From an uncultured delta proteobacterium (GTDB taxonomy: Bacteria; Desulfobacterota; Desulfovibrionia; Desulfovibrionales; Desulfovibrionaceae): 64,000 nt of DNA. Below are positions 1 to 8,126 of the stretch, piece by piece. A model generated the notes under the pieces. It worked only from the letters and a program-made list of their open reading frames with translations, did not search any database and was not told the DNA's origin. Location: assembly GCA_900079685.1 (NCBI GenBank), contig LT599018.1, positions 993,272 to 1,057,271 of the forward strand, read 5' to 3'. Position 1 is the first letter of the stretch. Every line of letters starts with the position of its first letter. The position numbers and the translations under genes are program-made.

Positions 1-14
1 TGTCATCAAACTGA

Positions 15-31
15 GGCGAGCTTTGCTCGCC
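15..31. other. small inverted repeat at window edge
   Basis: Seven-base arms GGCGAGC and GCTCGCC flank a TTT loop. It lies beyond the terminator-like stem of the first dctP gene. The neighbouring gene is outside the window, so no role can be given. Nothing else is visible in positions 1-66. Confidence 0.3.
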
Positions 32-66
32 GTTAGCGGCTATTTCAAACGTTCGTTGCCCTAAGA

Positions 67-99
67 GGAGCGGAAGGCCGGAACCCGGCCTTCCGCTCC
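67..99 (-). terminator. stem-loop after the third dctP gene
   Basis: Perfect 15-bp arms (GGAGCGGAAGGCCGG and its complement) surround an AAC loop, 12 bases after the dctP stop codon on the minus strand. The sequence beyond it reads TCTTAGGG, a weak T tract. It is probably a terminator or 3' stability hairpin closing the catabolic cluster. Confidence 0.6.
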
Positions 100-111
100 G
101 GTTCTTCGCGA

Positions 112-1140
112 CTACAGAAGGGTTTTGAAATCCTTGCCCAGGAACTTGAGAACGTCGTCCATGACGCCCTTGCCGGGCTTGTCATAGAACTTTTCCCACA
201 TGGGCTTCACAGCGGCCTTGAAAGGAGCCAGTTCCGCTTCGGAATACTGGCGGACCTTGACGTTGAATTCCTTTTCCATGGCGGCGATGACCGCTTCGTT
301 GAGTTCCTTTTCCGCGTTACGGCCAAACACGACGTATTCTTTCATGCATTCGTCGAAAATCGCGCGCAGTTCGGGGGTAAGGGAATCGAGCCACTTCTTG
401 TTGATGGTGGGCAGGTGGAAGTGGGCGGTGGCGCGGATGATGGAGAGGTGGTCGATGACTTCCGCGAATTTGTCGGTCTTGTACAGGGTGGTGGCGGTCA
501 GCATGCCGTCAACCGTGCCCTGCTGCTGGGCGGTGTAGAGTTCGCCGTAGGCGACGACCGTGGGGCTGGCGCCGAGCGCGCTGATAAGGCCCATCTGCAT
601 GTCGGTCGACATGGTGCGGATTTTGAGGCCCTTAAGATCGTCGGGGGTGTTGATGGGGCCCTTCTTGGTGCCGATGGAGAGCCAGCCCTTCACGAAGCCG
701 CCGTATACGGCGACGCCGGCGTCTTTTTCCAGAACCTTGGCCCAGCCTTTGGCCAGGTCGGAGTCGAGTACCTTGTAAATGTCGTTCCAATCGGTGAAGA
801 GATAGGGGAATTCAAACACGCTGTACTGGGGGATGTTCGCCATGGCGGACAGGGTGTGGGTAGGCACCGGCACCATCTGCACCGTGCCCTGGCGCACGAT
901 TTCGCCAAGTTCGGTGTCGGACTGGGCCATGGATTTGCCCTTGTACACGGTCACTTTGATCTGGCCCTTGGATTTTTCTTCCAGGATTTTTTTCAGGTGG
1001 AAAAACGCCTTTTCCCCGGCGCCGCCGGCACCTTCGATGTGGGCGATCTTGAACTGATAGGTTTTGGCGGCCATGCCGGGAACGGCAAGGGCCAGTACCA
1101 GAACCATGCTGAACGCGGCGGTCAGAAACTGTTTACGCAT
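112..1140 (-). CDS. TRAP transporter substrate-binding protein, DctP family (third paralogue)
   Basis: A periplasmic solute receptor of 342 residues, the usual DctP length, that would deliver an organic acid to a DctQM permease. The N-terminus is a clear signal peptide with cleavage near GMA-A (about residue 24). The family core is present around residues 165-220: LKGLKIRTM, with the arginine that binds the ligand carboxylate in known DctP proteins, then YGELYTAQQQGTVDGM. AAGGAG sits before the ATG. It is the last gene of the minus-strand cluster and clearly more divergent than the two other DctP copies at 1667 and 3899, so it may bind a different ligand. There is no permease pair of its own next to it in the window. 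Family certain, ligand unknown. Confidence 0.92.
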   Translation of the reverse strand: MRKQFLTAAFSMVLVLALAVPGMAAKTYQFKIAHIEGAGGAGEKAFFHLKKILEEKSKGQIKVTVYKGKSMAQSDTELGEIVRQGTVQMVPVPTHTLSAMANIPQYSVFEFPYLFTDWNDIYKVLDSDLAKGWAKVLEKDAGVAVYGGFVKGWLSIGTKKGPINTPDDLKGLKIRTMSTDMQMGLISALGASPTVVAYGELYTAQQQGTVDGMLTATTLYKTDKFAEVIDHLSIIRATAHFHLPTINKKWLDSLTPELRAIFDECMKEYVVFGRNAEKELNEAVIAAMEKEFNVKVRQYSEAELAPFKAAVKPMWEKFYDKPGKGVMDDVLKFLGKDFKTLL

Positions 1141-1232
1141 ACGAATACTCCTTGGCTATATGGTCATCCGAGACACAGGCCGCGCGGCCCGCGCAACGCG
1201 CGCAAACCGGCGCGGCAATACAATCTTCCCGC

Positions 1233-1586
1233 TTACACCGCCCTGGGCGGCGGAGCCAGGGAACACAACATCACCAGCGGTTCATCGCCCGTATTCTTGG
1301 TGTAGTGCTCCTTGTTCGCGCCCATGAACACGCTCAGGTTTTTCTCCAGCGAAATTTCTCCCGTGTGGCCTTCCACGGTCATGATACCCGTTCCCTGAAT
1401 GATAAAATACGCCTCTTCATTGCTGTGGCGATGCGGCGGCAATTCCTCCCCGGGGTTCAGGTAGGCGATGGAGACCCCAAGGTATTCCGAACCGCTGATG
1501 GTGGGGTGCACCAGCCTTTTCACCAAACCGCCGACCCCGCGGTAGTCCACCCCTTCCGAAACATGACGCACGATTTTTGTTTCCAT
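1233..1586 (-). CDS. small cupin-domain protein
   Basis: A single-domain cupin of 117 residues. Motif 1 is visible as PHRHSNEEAYFIIQGTG, giving candidate metal ligands H52, H54 and E58, and motif 2 supplies H94 in GANKEHY. Single-domain cupins of this size act as isomerases, lyases or oxygen-independent sugar and acid-modifying enzymes, or as ligand sensors. It lies between two dctP genes in the catabolic cluster, so a role in converting the imported compound is an inference from position. A GGGAG motif lies about 12 bases before the ATG, a rather long spacing. Substrate not predictable. Confidence 0.85.
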   Translation of the reverse strand: METKIVRHVSEGVDYRGVGGLVKRLVHPTISGSEYLGVSIAYLNPGEELPPHRHSNEEAYFIIQGTGIMTVEGHTGEISLEKNLSVFMGANKEHYTKNTGDEPLVMLCSLAPPPRAV

Positions 1587-1628
1587 GCAAAGCCCGCTCT
1601 CCCGCGTACGGGGGTTTCAAAACCCGTA

Positions 1629-1655
1629 GCGGGGCCGGAAAAAATCCGGCCCCGC
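1629..1655 (-). terminator. stem-loop between dctP and the cupin gene
   Basis: Arms GCGGGGCCGGA and TCCGGCCCCGC (11 bp, perfect) around an AAAAA loop, directly after the dctP stop at 1667 on the minus strand. No long T run follows, so it may be an attenuator or an RNA-stability hairpin protecting the upstream dctP message. Confidence 0.55.
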
Positions 1656-1666
1656 GATCATAGAAG

Positions 1667-2677
1667 CTATTTGCCCAGTTGCTTTTTAATCCGGTCAATA
1701 ATTTCCTGCCCGGCTATGTCCGCTTTATCCTTCAGGATGTAAGCCGCGGCGTCAACAAACGCCTTCTTCTCTTCCGGCGTGTATTCGGTAACCTGCATGC
1801 CCCGCTTCTTCAGTTCGGCGAGGGCCGCCTTTTCGTACTCGTCTTCATACTGCCGTACGGCCGCGAGATACAGCGGGATGGATTCGTCAAACGCTTTTTT
1901 CTGCTCCGCCGTCAGCGCTTTGTACCACTTGGCGTTCACGAGCGGCACATGCAAAAGAGGCGCGGCGTTGACCGCTCCCATGTACTTCTGCACTTCATAG
2001 AAACGGTCGCTCACATACAGGCCGGTAGAGGTCATCATGCCGTCAACCGTGCCCTGCTGGCAGGCGGTGAACAGTTCTCCGTAGTTGACGATAACCGGGT
2101 TGCCGCCGAACGCGCGGATGATTTCCATCTGCAAGTCGGAGCTCATGGTGCGGATTTTCTGGCCTTTCAAATCCGCCGGGGTCTTAATGGGAGCCTTGTT
2201 GGTGGAAATAACCAGCCAGCCGAGGTTATAGCCGCCGAGCGCCTTCACGCCGACCTTCTTTTCCAAAACGGCGGAAAGTTCCTGTCCGATGGGACCGTCG
2301 ATGACCTTGTAGGTCTCCTCGTTGTTCGCGAGCAGGTAGGCGTAGTCAAACGCCTTGTATTCCTTGATGTTCCCGATGGCGGCCAGGGAGGAAGTCGGCG
2401 CGCTGGTCATCTGCACGATGTTCTGCTGAACCTTTTCCACGTCTTCGTTATTGGAATTGCTCAAGACCTTGTTGGGGAAAATGGAAACCTTGATCTTGCC
2501 GCCGCTTTTTTCTTCCACGGTCTTCTTGAAGAAACTCCAGCCCATGTGGATGGGGTCAACTTCCGTTGCAATGTGGGAAATCTTCAGTTCCACCACGTCC
2601 GCCGCCGCGGCGACGCCCGGCGTGGTGGCTACCATGAACGCCAGAGCCAGAAATGAGAAAAAAACTGTCCGTTTCAT
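1667..2677 (-). CDS. TRAP transporter substrate-binding protein, DctP family (second paralogue)
   Basis: A 336-residue periplasmic receptor. The ATG at 2677 was chosen because AAGGAGTTG precedes it and a typical signal peptide starts there (MKRTVFFSFLAL, cleavage near VAAAA-D). The DctP core IRTMSSDLQME and YGELFTACQQGTVDGM is present. Residue by residue it is very like the DctP at 3899: both have KVQQNIVQM, SAPTSSLAAIG, ACQQGTVDG and DKADIAG near the C-terminus. The two look like a tandem duplication separated by the zinc dehydrogenase gene. It probably shares the DctQM permease encoded upstream. Ligand unknown, most likely a small carboxylate. Confidence 0.93.
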   Translation of the reverse strand: MKRTVFFSFLALAFMVATTPGVAAAADVVELKISHIATEVDPIHMGWSFFKKTVEEKSGGKIKVSIFPNKVLSNSNNEDVEKVQQNIVQMTSAPTSSLAAIGNIKEYKAFDYAYLLANNEETYKVIDGPIGQELSAVLEKKVGVKALGGYNLGWLVISTNKAPIKTPADLKGQKIRTMSSDLQMEIIRAFGGNPVIVNYGELFTACQQGTVDGMMTSTGLYVSDRFYEVQKYMGAVNAAPLLHVPLVNAKWYKALTAEQKKAFDESIPLYLAAVRQYEDEYEKAALAELKKRGMQVTEYTPEEKKAFVDAAAYILKDKADIAGQEIIDRIKKQLGK

Positions 2678-2776
2678 CGACAACTCCTTGTATAAGCGCA
2701 CGGTCAAAGGCCTGTGCGGGTCAATGTTTTCCCACCATACGGGAAGACATATGCATGCGTTCCTTGTTCGCGGGGC

Positions 2777-3817
2777 TCAGCCCATTTCAACAATCGCCTT
2801 GGTGTCCAGGCCCCGGCCGGCTTTCAGCTCCTCGAACCCTTCCTGCAGGTTGCTGAACCGTATCCTTTTGGAGATATACTTCGCAACGTTGATCTCTTTC
2901 GACGCCATGGCGGAGGCCGTCCGTTCGAATTCCTGGAAGCTGTGCCCCTTGCTGCCCCGGAAAATCGTCTGCCGCAGCACGAGGTCCCGGTAATTTATGG
3001 CCTGGGCGTCCTGCGGCAGCCCCACGCCGATGAATTTCTTGTAAAATTCCGTCTTGAGGGCGGCAATGCCCGCGTTGATGGCCGAGGCATAGCCCACGCA
3101 ATCGAACACGACGTCATACCCGTCGCCGGATATGCCGCACAGCTGTTCCAGCAGGTCGGGGGCTCCGGCGGGCACAACATGGTCGGCCACGCCGTACGCG
3201 CTGATAATGGCGGCTTTTTCCGTGTTCATCTCGGTGACGGTCACTTCCGAAACGCCGTATCCCCGGACCCATTCCGCCACGGTCAGTCCGATGATGCCGC
3301 CGCCCAGCACAAGCACCTTGTCGCCCTTTTGGATGTCCGCGAGGGACACCGCATGCAGGCCCACGGTAAAAGGCTCGATCAGGGCGGCCTCGTCCAGGCC
3401 GATGGAATCGGGCAGTTTATAGATGCTGCGGGGGAACCAGGTGGTGTATTCGCTGTACGCGCCCGGATGCGTCAGGTCGCCGCCCTTCCAGGTCTTCACG
3501 GTCCGGTTGTCGCAGGACGCGAAATCACCGCGCAGGCAGAATTCGCAATGCCCGCACGGTTCCTGAAACACGTTCTGGGTGTACCCGGCAACGCGGTCGC
3601 CGCGCCGGAAAAGCCCGCTGTCGCCCGGCTCCTCTATGATGCCGGCGTATTCATGCCCGAGAATAAGGCCCTTGTAGTGCGCCCCTTCCCGCCAGGAACT
3701 CATGTCCGTACCGCACACGCCGGCGTGGGTCACCCGGATGACGGGATTCCCCCTGACGCGGAGCTCCCCTTCGCGGAAAGCAAATTTTTCTGTATCGTCA
3801 ACCACGGCATATTTCAT
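2777..3817 (-). CDS. zinc-dependent medium-chain alcohol dehydrogenase
   Basis: A 346-residue MDR-family NAD(P) dehydrogenase, related by motif to butanediol, threonine and polyol dehydrogenases. Catalytic zinc ligands are visible as C35 (VCGTD), H55 and E56 (GHEY). The structural zinc loop has four cysteines in CGHCEFCLRGDFASC, and the Rossmann motif is LGGGIIGL. The reading frame is open up to a GTG at 3889, but that start would place the hairpin after dctP inside the gene; the ATG at 3817 fits the family N-terminus better, although its ribosome site is weak. Its place between two dctP genes suggests it oxidises the imported alcohol or hydroxyacid, feeding the 2-oxoacid dehydrogenase complex. 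Confidence 0.9.
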   Translation of the reverse strand: MKYAVVDDTEKFAFREGELRVRGNPVIRVTHAGVCGTDMSSWREGAHYKGLILGHEYAGIIEEPGDSGLFRRGDRVAGYTQNVFQEPCGHCEFCLRGDFASCDNRTVKTWKGGDLTHPGAYSEYTTWFPRSIYKLPDSIGLDEAALIEPFTVGLHAVSLADIQKGDKVLVLGGGIIGLTVAEWVRGYGVSEVTVTEMNTEKAAIISAYGVADHVVPAGAPDLLEQLCGISGDGYDVVFDCVGYASAINAGIAALKTEFYKKFIGVGLPQDAQAINYRDLVLRQTIFRGSKGHSFQEFERTASAMASKEINVAKYISKRIRFSNLQEGFEELKAGRGLDTKAIVEMG

Positions 3818-3855
3818 GATGGCACCGGTTTGTTGCGCTGTTGCGTCAAAAGCGA

Positions 3856-3888
3856 TGAACCGGAGGAGAGCACCTCTCCCCCGGTTCA
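3856..3888 (-). terminator. stem-loop between dctP and the zinc dehydrogenase gene
   Basis: Fifteen-base arms with one mismatch around a GTG loop (minus strand), starting 11 bases after the dctP stop at 3899. It is followed by GCTTTT after a few bases. Likely a partial terminator or 3' stability hairpin for the binding-protein message. Confidence 0.55.
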
Positions 3889-3898
3889 CGCGACGAAT

Positions 3899-4912
3899 CT
3901 ATTGTTTGCCGAGCATCGCCTTTACCTTGGCGACTATTTCCTTTCCGGCGATATCCGCTTTGTCCCTGCTGATATACGCGGCGGCGTCGACAAAGACTTG
4001 CCTTTCTTCCGGGGTGTACTCTTTAACTTCCATACCGAACTCTTTCAGTTTTTTAAGAGCGGCGGCCTGATAGTCTTCTTCATACTGACGCACCGCTTCA
4101 AGATACAGCGGAACGGTGTCGTCAAAGGCTTTCTTCAGGTCCGCGGGTAAGCTGTTGTACCACTTGGCGTTGACCATGGGGATGTGAAAGATGGGCATGG
4201 CGTTGGTGCAGCCCATGTACTTCTGCACTTCGTAAAACCGGTCGCTCACGTACAGGGTGGAGGAGGTCATTATGCCGTCAACAGTGCCCTGCTGGCAAGC
4301 GGTGAACAGCTCGCCGTAGTTGACGATGGTCGGGTTGGCGCCGAACGCGCGGATGGCTTCCATCATCAGGTCGGCGTTCATGGTGCGGATTTTCAGGCCT
4401 TTCAGGCTGGCCGGGCTTTCAATCGGGCCCTTGTTGGTGGAAATGACGCACCAGCCGAGGTTGAACCCGCCGAAGGTCTTGATGCCCGTTTTCTTTTCCA
4501 GCATCGCGGACAGTTCCTGGCCGATTTCGCTGTCGATAACCTTGTACAGTTCTTGGTTGTTGGCAAAAAGAAACGCGTAGTCAAACACTTTGTATTCGTT
4601 GATCTTGCCGATGGCGGCCAGGGAAGAGGTGGGCGCGGAAGACATCTGCACGATGTTCTGCTGCACCTTTTCCGCGTTTTCGTTATCCGAGTTGCTCAGC
4701 TGTTTGTTGGGGAAAATCGTGACTTTGATCCGGCCGTTGCTTTTTTCTTCAATCGTTCTCTTGAAGAAATCATAGCCGAGGTGGATGGGATCCATCGTCG
4801 TCGTCAGGTGCGTCATCCGCAACTCATAGACTTTTTCCGCCCCATGGCCGGAGGCCGGGAAGGACAGCAGGAGCAGCGCAAGGGCGAAACATGCAACAGC
4901 CTTATTTCTCAT
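3899..4912 (-). CDS. TRAP transporter substrate-binding protein, DctP family (permease-linked)
   Basis: A 337-residue receptor directly downstream of the DctM gene (58-base gap), so it is probably the cognate binding protein of this TRAP system. The signal peptide ends near SGHG-A (about residue 24). The DctP core LKGLKIRTMNADLMME and YGELFTACQQGTVDGI is intact, and the arginine of IRTM is expected to contact the ligand carboxylate. It is closely similar to the copy at 1667 and less so to the one at 112. Known DctP proteins bind C3-C6 dicarboxylates, keto acids, hydroxyacids, sugar acids or sulfonates; the sequence alone does not decide which. Confidence 0.94.
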   Translation of the reverse strand: MRNKAVACFALALLLLSFPASGHGAEKVYELRMTHLTTTMDPIHLGYDFFKRTIEEKSNGRIKVTIFPNKQLSNSDNENAEKVQQNIVQMSSAPTSSLAAIGKINEYKVFDYAFLFANNQELYKVIDSEIGQELSAMLEKKTGIKTFGGFNLGWCVISTNKGPIESPASLKGLKIRTMNADLMMEAIRAFGANPTIVNYGELFTACQQGTVDGIMTSSTLYVSDRFYEVQKYMGCTNAMPIFHIPMVNAKWYNSLPADLKKAFDDTVPLYLEAVRQYEEDYQAAALKKLKEFGMEVKEYTPEERQVFVDAAAYISRDKADIAGKEIVAKVKAMLGKQ

Positions 4913-4970
4913 ATCGTTTCCTTATCAAGCGTTAAAAGGGTGACAGGGGGGTATTTCCAGTTGAACGGTG

Positions 4971-6248
4971 CTATCGAACCATATGCATAAGGTTGGGAAG
5001 AGCCAGTGAAAGCTGCGGAACATAGGTCACCAGCATCAGAACGACGATAAGAGACCCGAGCATCACCCCGAGCCACTTGAACATAACCTCGATCGGAACC
5101 CCGCCGATGCGCGCGGCGACGAACAGGTTCACGCCCACCGGCGGCGTGCACATGCCGATAACCAGGTTCACGGTCATAATCACGCCGAAATGGATCGGGT
5201 TGACCCCGAGCGGCAGCACGATGCTCAGGCACAGCGGCGCCAGGATGATGACCGCCGCCAGCGTCTCCATGACCATGCCGACGAAGAAGAGGAACACGTT
5301 GATGAGCATCAGGATGACATACTTGTTGTTCGAAAGGGCCATCAACTGCTCGGCAAGGTAGCCCGGCACCTGCTCCATGGCCAGGATGCGGCCGAAAGCC
5401 GTGGCCGTGGCAACCAGAATCAGCACCGTGCCGTTAACCAGCGCGGTCCGCGCGAAAATGGGATACAAATCTTTGAAGGAGATTTCCTTGTACACGAAAA
5501 TACCGATGATAATGGCATACATGCAGGCGACGACGGCGGCTTCCGTCGGCGTGAAAATACCGCCGTAAATACCGCCGAGAATGATGCCGGGCACCAGCAG
5601 CGACCACTTGGCCTCATGAAAGGCTACCCGGACGCTGATCGTCTCGGTGGATGCGCCGTATTTGTGGCGCTTGGCCACGAAGCGGACGACCAGCATCAGC
5701 GCGCCGGCCATCAGCAGGCCGGGGATGATGCCGGCGATGAACAGGTCCGTGATCGACTGCTGGGCCACGATGCCGTAGATGATGAAGCAGATGCTCGGCG
5801 GGATGACCGGCCCCAGCGTGCCGGCGGAGGCCACCAGCGCGCAGGAGAAGGAGCGGTCATACCCGTTCCTGACCATGGCCGGGATCATGATGCCGCCGAC
5901 GCAGGCCACCGTGGCCGGGCCGGACCCGGAAATGGCCGCAAAAATGGCCGCCGTCAACACGGTTACCAAACCGAGGGCGCCATACGTGTTTTTCATCAGA
6001 CTCATGCTGAAGCGCACCAGACGGGACGAAATGCCGCCCTCGACCATGATGTCCCCGGCCAGGATAAAAAACGGCACGGCCAGAAGCGGGAAGGAATCCA
6101 CGCCGCTGATATAGGCTTGGATAATCAGGTCTATCGGCAGGGTGCTGAAGAACAGCGTAAAGGCGGCCGCCGCGATGCCGAGCGAAATGGCGATCGGGAG
6201 GTTGAGTACCAGGGCGATGATAAAGACGATAAATATATATCCGGCCAT
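4971..6248 (-). CDS. dctM: TRAP transporter large permease, DctM
   Basis: A 425-residue polytopic inner-membrane protein with the typical dozen or so hydrophobic segments of DctM, the transport subunit that moves the substrate with sodium. Family signatures include GVDSFPLLAVPFFILAGD near the N-terminus, SGSGPATVACVGGIM, and GVNLFVAARIGGVP toward the C-terminus. It follows dctQ with an 11-base gap and precedes dctP, the standard Q-M-P set. Length is normal for an unfused DctM. Confidence 0.96.
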   Translation of the reverse strand: MAGYIFIVFIIALVLNLPIAISLGIAAAAFTLFFSTLPIDLIIQAYISGVDSFPLLAVPFFILAGDIMVEGGISSRLVRFSMSLMKNTYGALGLVTVLTAAIFAAISGSGPATVACVGGIMIPAMVRNGYDRSFSCALVASAGTLGPVIPPSICFIIYGIVAQQSITDLFIAGIIPGLLMAGALMLVVRFVAKRHKYGASTETISVRVAFHEAKWSLLVPGIILGGIYGGIFTPTEAAVVACMYAIIIGIFVYKEISFKDLYPIFARTALVNGTVLILVATATAFGRILAMEQVPGYLAEQLMALSNNKYVILMLINVFLFFVGMVMETLAAVIILAPLCLSIVLPLGVNPIHFGVIMTVNLVIGMCTPPVGVNLFVAARIGGVPIEVMFKWLGVMLGSLIVVLMLVTYVPQLSLALPNLMHMVR

Positions 6249-6259
6249 GACTCACGCCC

Positions 6260-6766
6260 TCACAGTTGCTGGTCGGCGATATCGGTCGCCAACGGTTCTT
6301 TGAGGCAGATAATATGGTAAAGCCTCTGGAAAATGCGCACGATCATCAGCGCATGGCAAACCGGCAGCGCCATATAGACGATATACATGGGGACGCCTAT
6401 CCCGAGGGAAACCTGCTCCGCCTGGTAAATATTTTCGCAAAAAAGCGTGCTGTAATACACGATGGTCACGCAATACGCGATGAACAGCAAATACCCGGTA
6501 ACGATAATTCCCCGCGCCAATTTGGTGGGGTATATCCGCAAGACCGCGTCGATCCGGATATGGGCGTTTTTGAGAATCGCCAGAGAGGCCGTCAGGTAGA
6601 CAAACCAGACAAACAGGTACCGCGCGCTTTCCTCGGACCAGTTGTTGGAAGAGTTGAAAATAAAGCGCATGATGATCTGGTAGCTCAAAACGATCAGCAT
6701 ATATCCCAAAAACCCGACAGCCAGCATCTCTTCAAAATTATTTAGATATTTTCGTATTCCGCTCAT
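6260..6766 (-). CDS. dctQ: TRAP transporter small permease, DctQ
   Basis: A 168-residue inner-membrane protein with four predicted transmembrane segments, the expected topology and length of the small TRAP subunit that binds DctM. The motif NWSEESARYLFVWFVYL after the first helix is typical of the family. It lies just upstream of dctM on the minus strand and downstream of the short-chain dehydrogenase gene (79-base gap), so it belongs to the catabolic cluster. Confidence 0.94.
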   Translation of the reverse strand: MSGIRKYLNNFEEMLAVGFLGYMLIVLSYQIIMRFIFNSSNNWSEESARYLFVWFVYLTASLAILKNAHIRIDAVLRIYPTKLARGIIVTGYLLFIAYCVTIVYYSTLFCENIYQAEQVSLGIGVPMYIVYMALPVCHALMIVRIFQRLYHIICLKEPLATDIADQQL

Positions 6767-6844
6767 TCGCGCCTCGCTATGCGTTAAGTGGTGCGCCGTT
6801 ATGCCTGCGGCAGCCGGTATGACGGCTGCCGCGCCAACCGGCCC

Positions 6845-7582
6845 CTAGGCCATGTACATGCCGCCGTTGATGAGTATCGTCTCGCCGGTGATAAAACTCG
6901 CCATCGACGAGCAGAGAAACACCGCCACCGAAGCGACTTCGGCCGGGTCGCCATGGCGGCCCAGCGGCGTCGCGGCAAGCAGGGAGCCGCCCTGCTCCGC
7001 AAGCAGGTCGTTCACCATCGCTGTGGCGATGATGCCGGGAGACACGGCGTTGACCCGCACCGCCGGGGCCAGTTCCAGAGCCAGGCTGCGCATGAAGGCG
7101 AGCACCGCGCCCTTGGAAGCGGCGTAGGCGGCGTGCCCCCGGCTGCCCTTGTGCCCGGCGCCGGAGGCGCAGAGCACGATGGAGCTGCCCTGCTTGAGGT
7201 AGGGAATCGCCTCCCGGCACAGGAAAAACGTGCCGTCCACGTTGATGTTCATAAGTTTGCGCCACTCTTCATCCGTGCAGTCAACGACCATTTTTTGCGG
7301 GTAGATGCCCGCGCAATGGATGAGGTGGTCCATGGAACCGCACCGCGAGACGACCTCGGCGCACAGTTCGGCGCAGGCCGCGGAAGATGTGATGTCGAGC
7401 TGGCGCAGCATGGTGCGCTTGCCTTCCGGGTCAATCTCCCGCGCGGCTTTTTCCAGACCGGGGCGGTTGTTGTCAACCATGACCACCGTCGCCCCCAACC
7501 CCAGCAGTTGTTTGGCCGCCGCGTGGCCGATGCCGCCGGCAGCGCCCGTGATGACGACGGTTTTTCCCTGAAATTCCATCAT
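6845..7582 (-). CDS. short-chain dehydrogenase/reductase
   Basis: A 245-residue classical SDR. The cofactor motif is TGAAGGIGHAA near residue 12, the acidic residue after beta-2 (MVDNN) suggests NAD preference, and the active-site region has SIVLCASGAG followed by YAASK. Classical SDRs of this kind reduce or oxidise secondary alcohols, including acetoin/diacetyl and 3-oxoacyl compounds. The gene sits between the VOC protein and the TRAP permease genes, so it is a candidate second oxidation step of the pathway. Two ATG codons (7582 and 7579) are adjacent, with AGAGGG upstream. Substrate unproven. Confidence 0.9.
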   Translation of the reverse strand: MMEFQGKTVVITGAAGGIGHAAAKQLLGLGATVVMVDNNRPGLEKAAREIDPEGKRTMLRQLDITSSAACAELCAEVVSRCGSMDHLIHCAGIYPQKMVVDCTDEEWRKLMNINVDGTFFLCREAIPYLKQGSSIVLCASGAGHKGSRGHAAYAASKGAVLAFMRSLALELAPAVRVNAVSPGIIATAMVNDLLAEQGGSLLAATPLGRHGDPAEVASVAVFLCSSMASFITGETILINGGMYMA

Positions 7583-7649
7583 GCAGGCCCTCTGAAACCA
7601 GTTACAGGATTATCGCCGGGTAGCGTTTTCCGGAAAAAGCGCATGCGCC

Positions 7650-8093
7650 TCAGTCAACGTTATTTTCCATGATTTCAATGGTATTGCCTTCCGGGTCGCG
7701 CATATACACGGCCACGACGCCGGGGCGCAAATCCTGGGGCTCGGAGTTGAACTGCACGCCCTTGGCGGACAAATCGGCATGGATGGCGCGCGCGTCCTTC
7801 ACTTTCAGCGCGATATGGATCAGCCCGAAATCGCATTGCCGCTGTTCGCCCCTGTCGCGGCCCGCGGGCGTAATGTACTTGAAAAGCTCGATCCGCATCC
7901 CGTAGCCTTCAATCATGGTGATATGCATCACAGCGCCGGGCAGGCCGACAACGTTCTGCAAAGGGGCGCCGGTGCGTTCCGGGTGCTCCCACACAATGGA
8001 GAAACCCAGGGTATTGCAATAGAAATCCTTTGCCTTTTCCATGTCGCGCACGGAAAGGCCTACATGATGAAACGCCGTGTCACGCAAAGCCAT
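7650..8093 (-). CDS. VOC/glyoxalase-fold protein
   Basis: A 147-residue single-module vicinal-oxygen-chelate protein. The ATG at 8093 is preferred over an in-frame one at 8111 because GGAGG precedes it. Candidate metal ligands are in HHVGLSV near the N-terminus, RIELFKY, LIHIALKV and the C-terminal PEGNTIEIME, matching the His/Glu pattern of glyoxalase I and methylmalonyl-CoA epimerase-like proteins. It lies 33 bases after the E3 gene, so it is co-transcribed with the dehydrogenase complex. It could be an epimerase or a detoxification enzyme; the family is sure, the reaction is not. Confidence 0.87.
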   Translation of the reverse strand: MALRDTAFHHVGLSVRDMEKAKDFYCNTLGFSIVWEHPERTGAPLQNVVGLPGAVMHITMIEGYGMRIELFKYITPAGRDRGEQRQCDFGLIHIALKVKDARAIHADLSAKGVQFNSEPQDLRPGVVAVYMRDPEGNTIEIMENNVD

Positions 8094-8126
8094 ATATCCT
8101 CCGATCTGCAAAGGGTTGCCGCCCGC

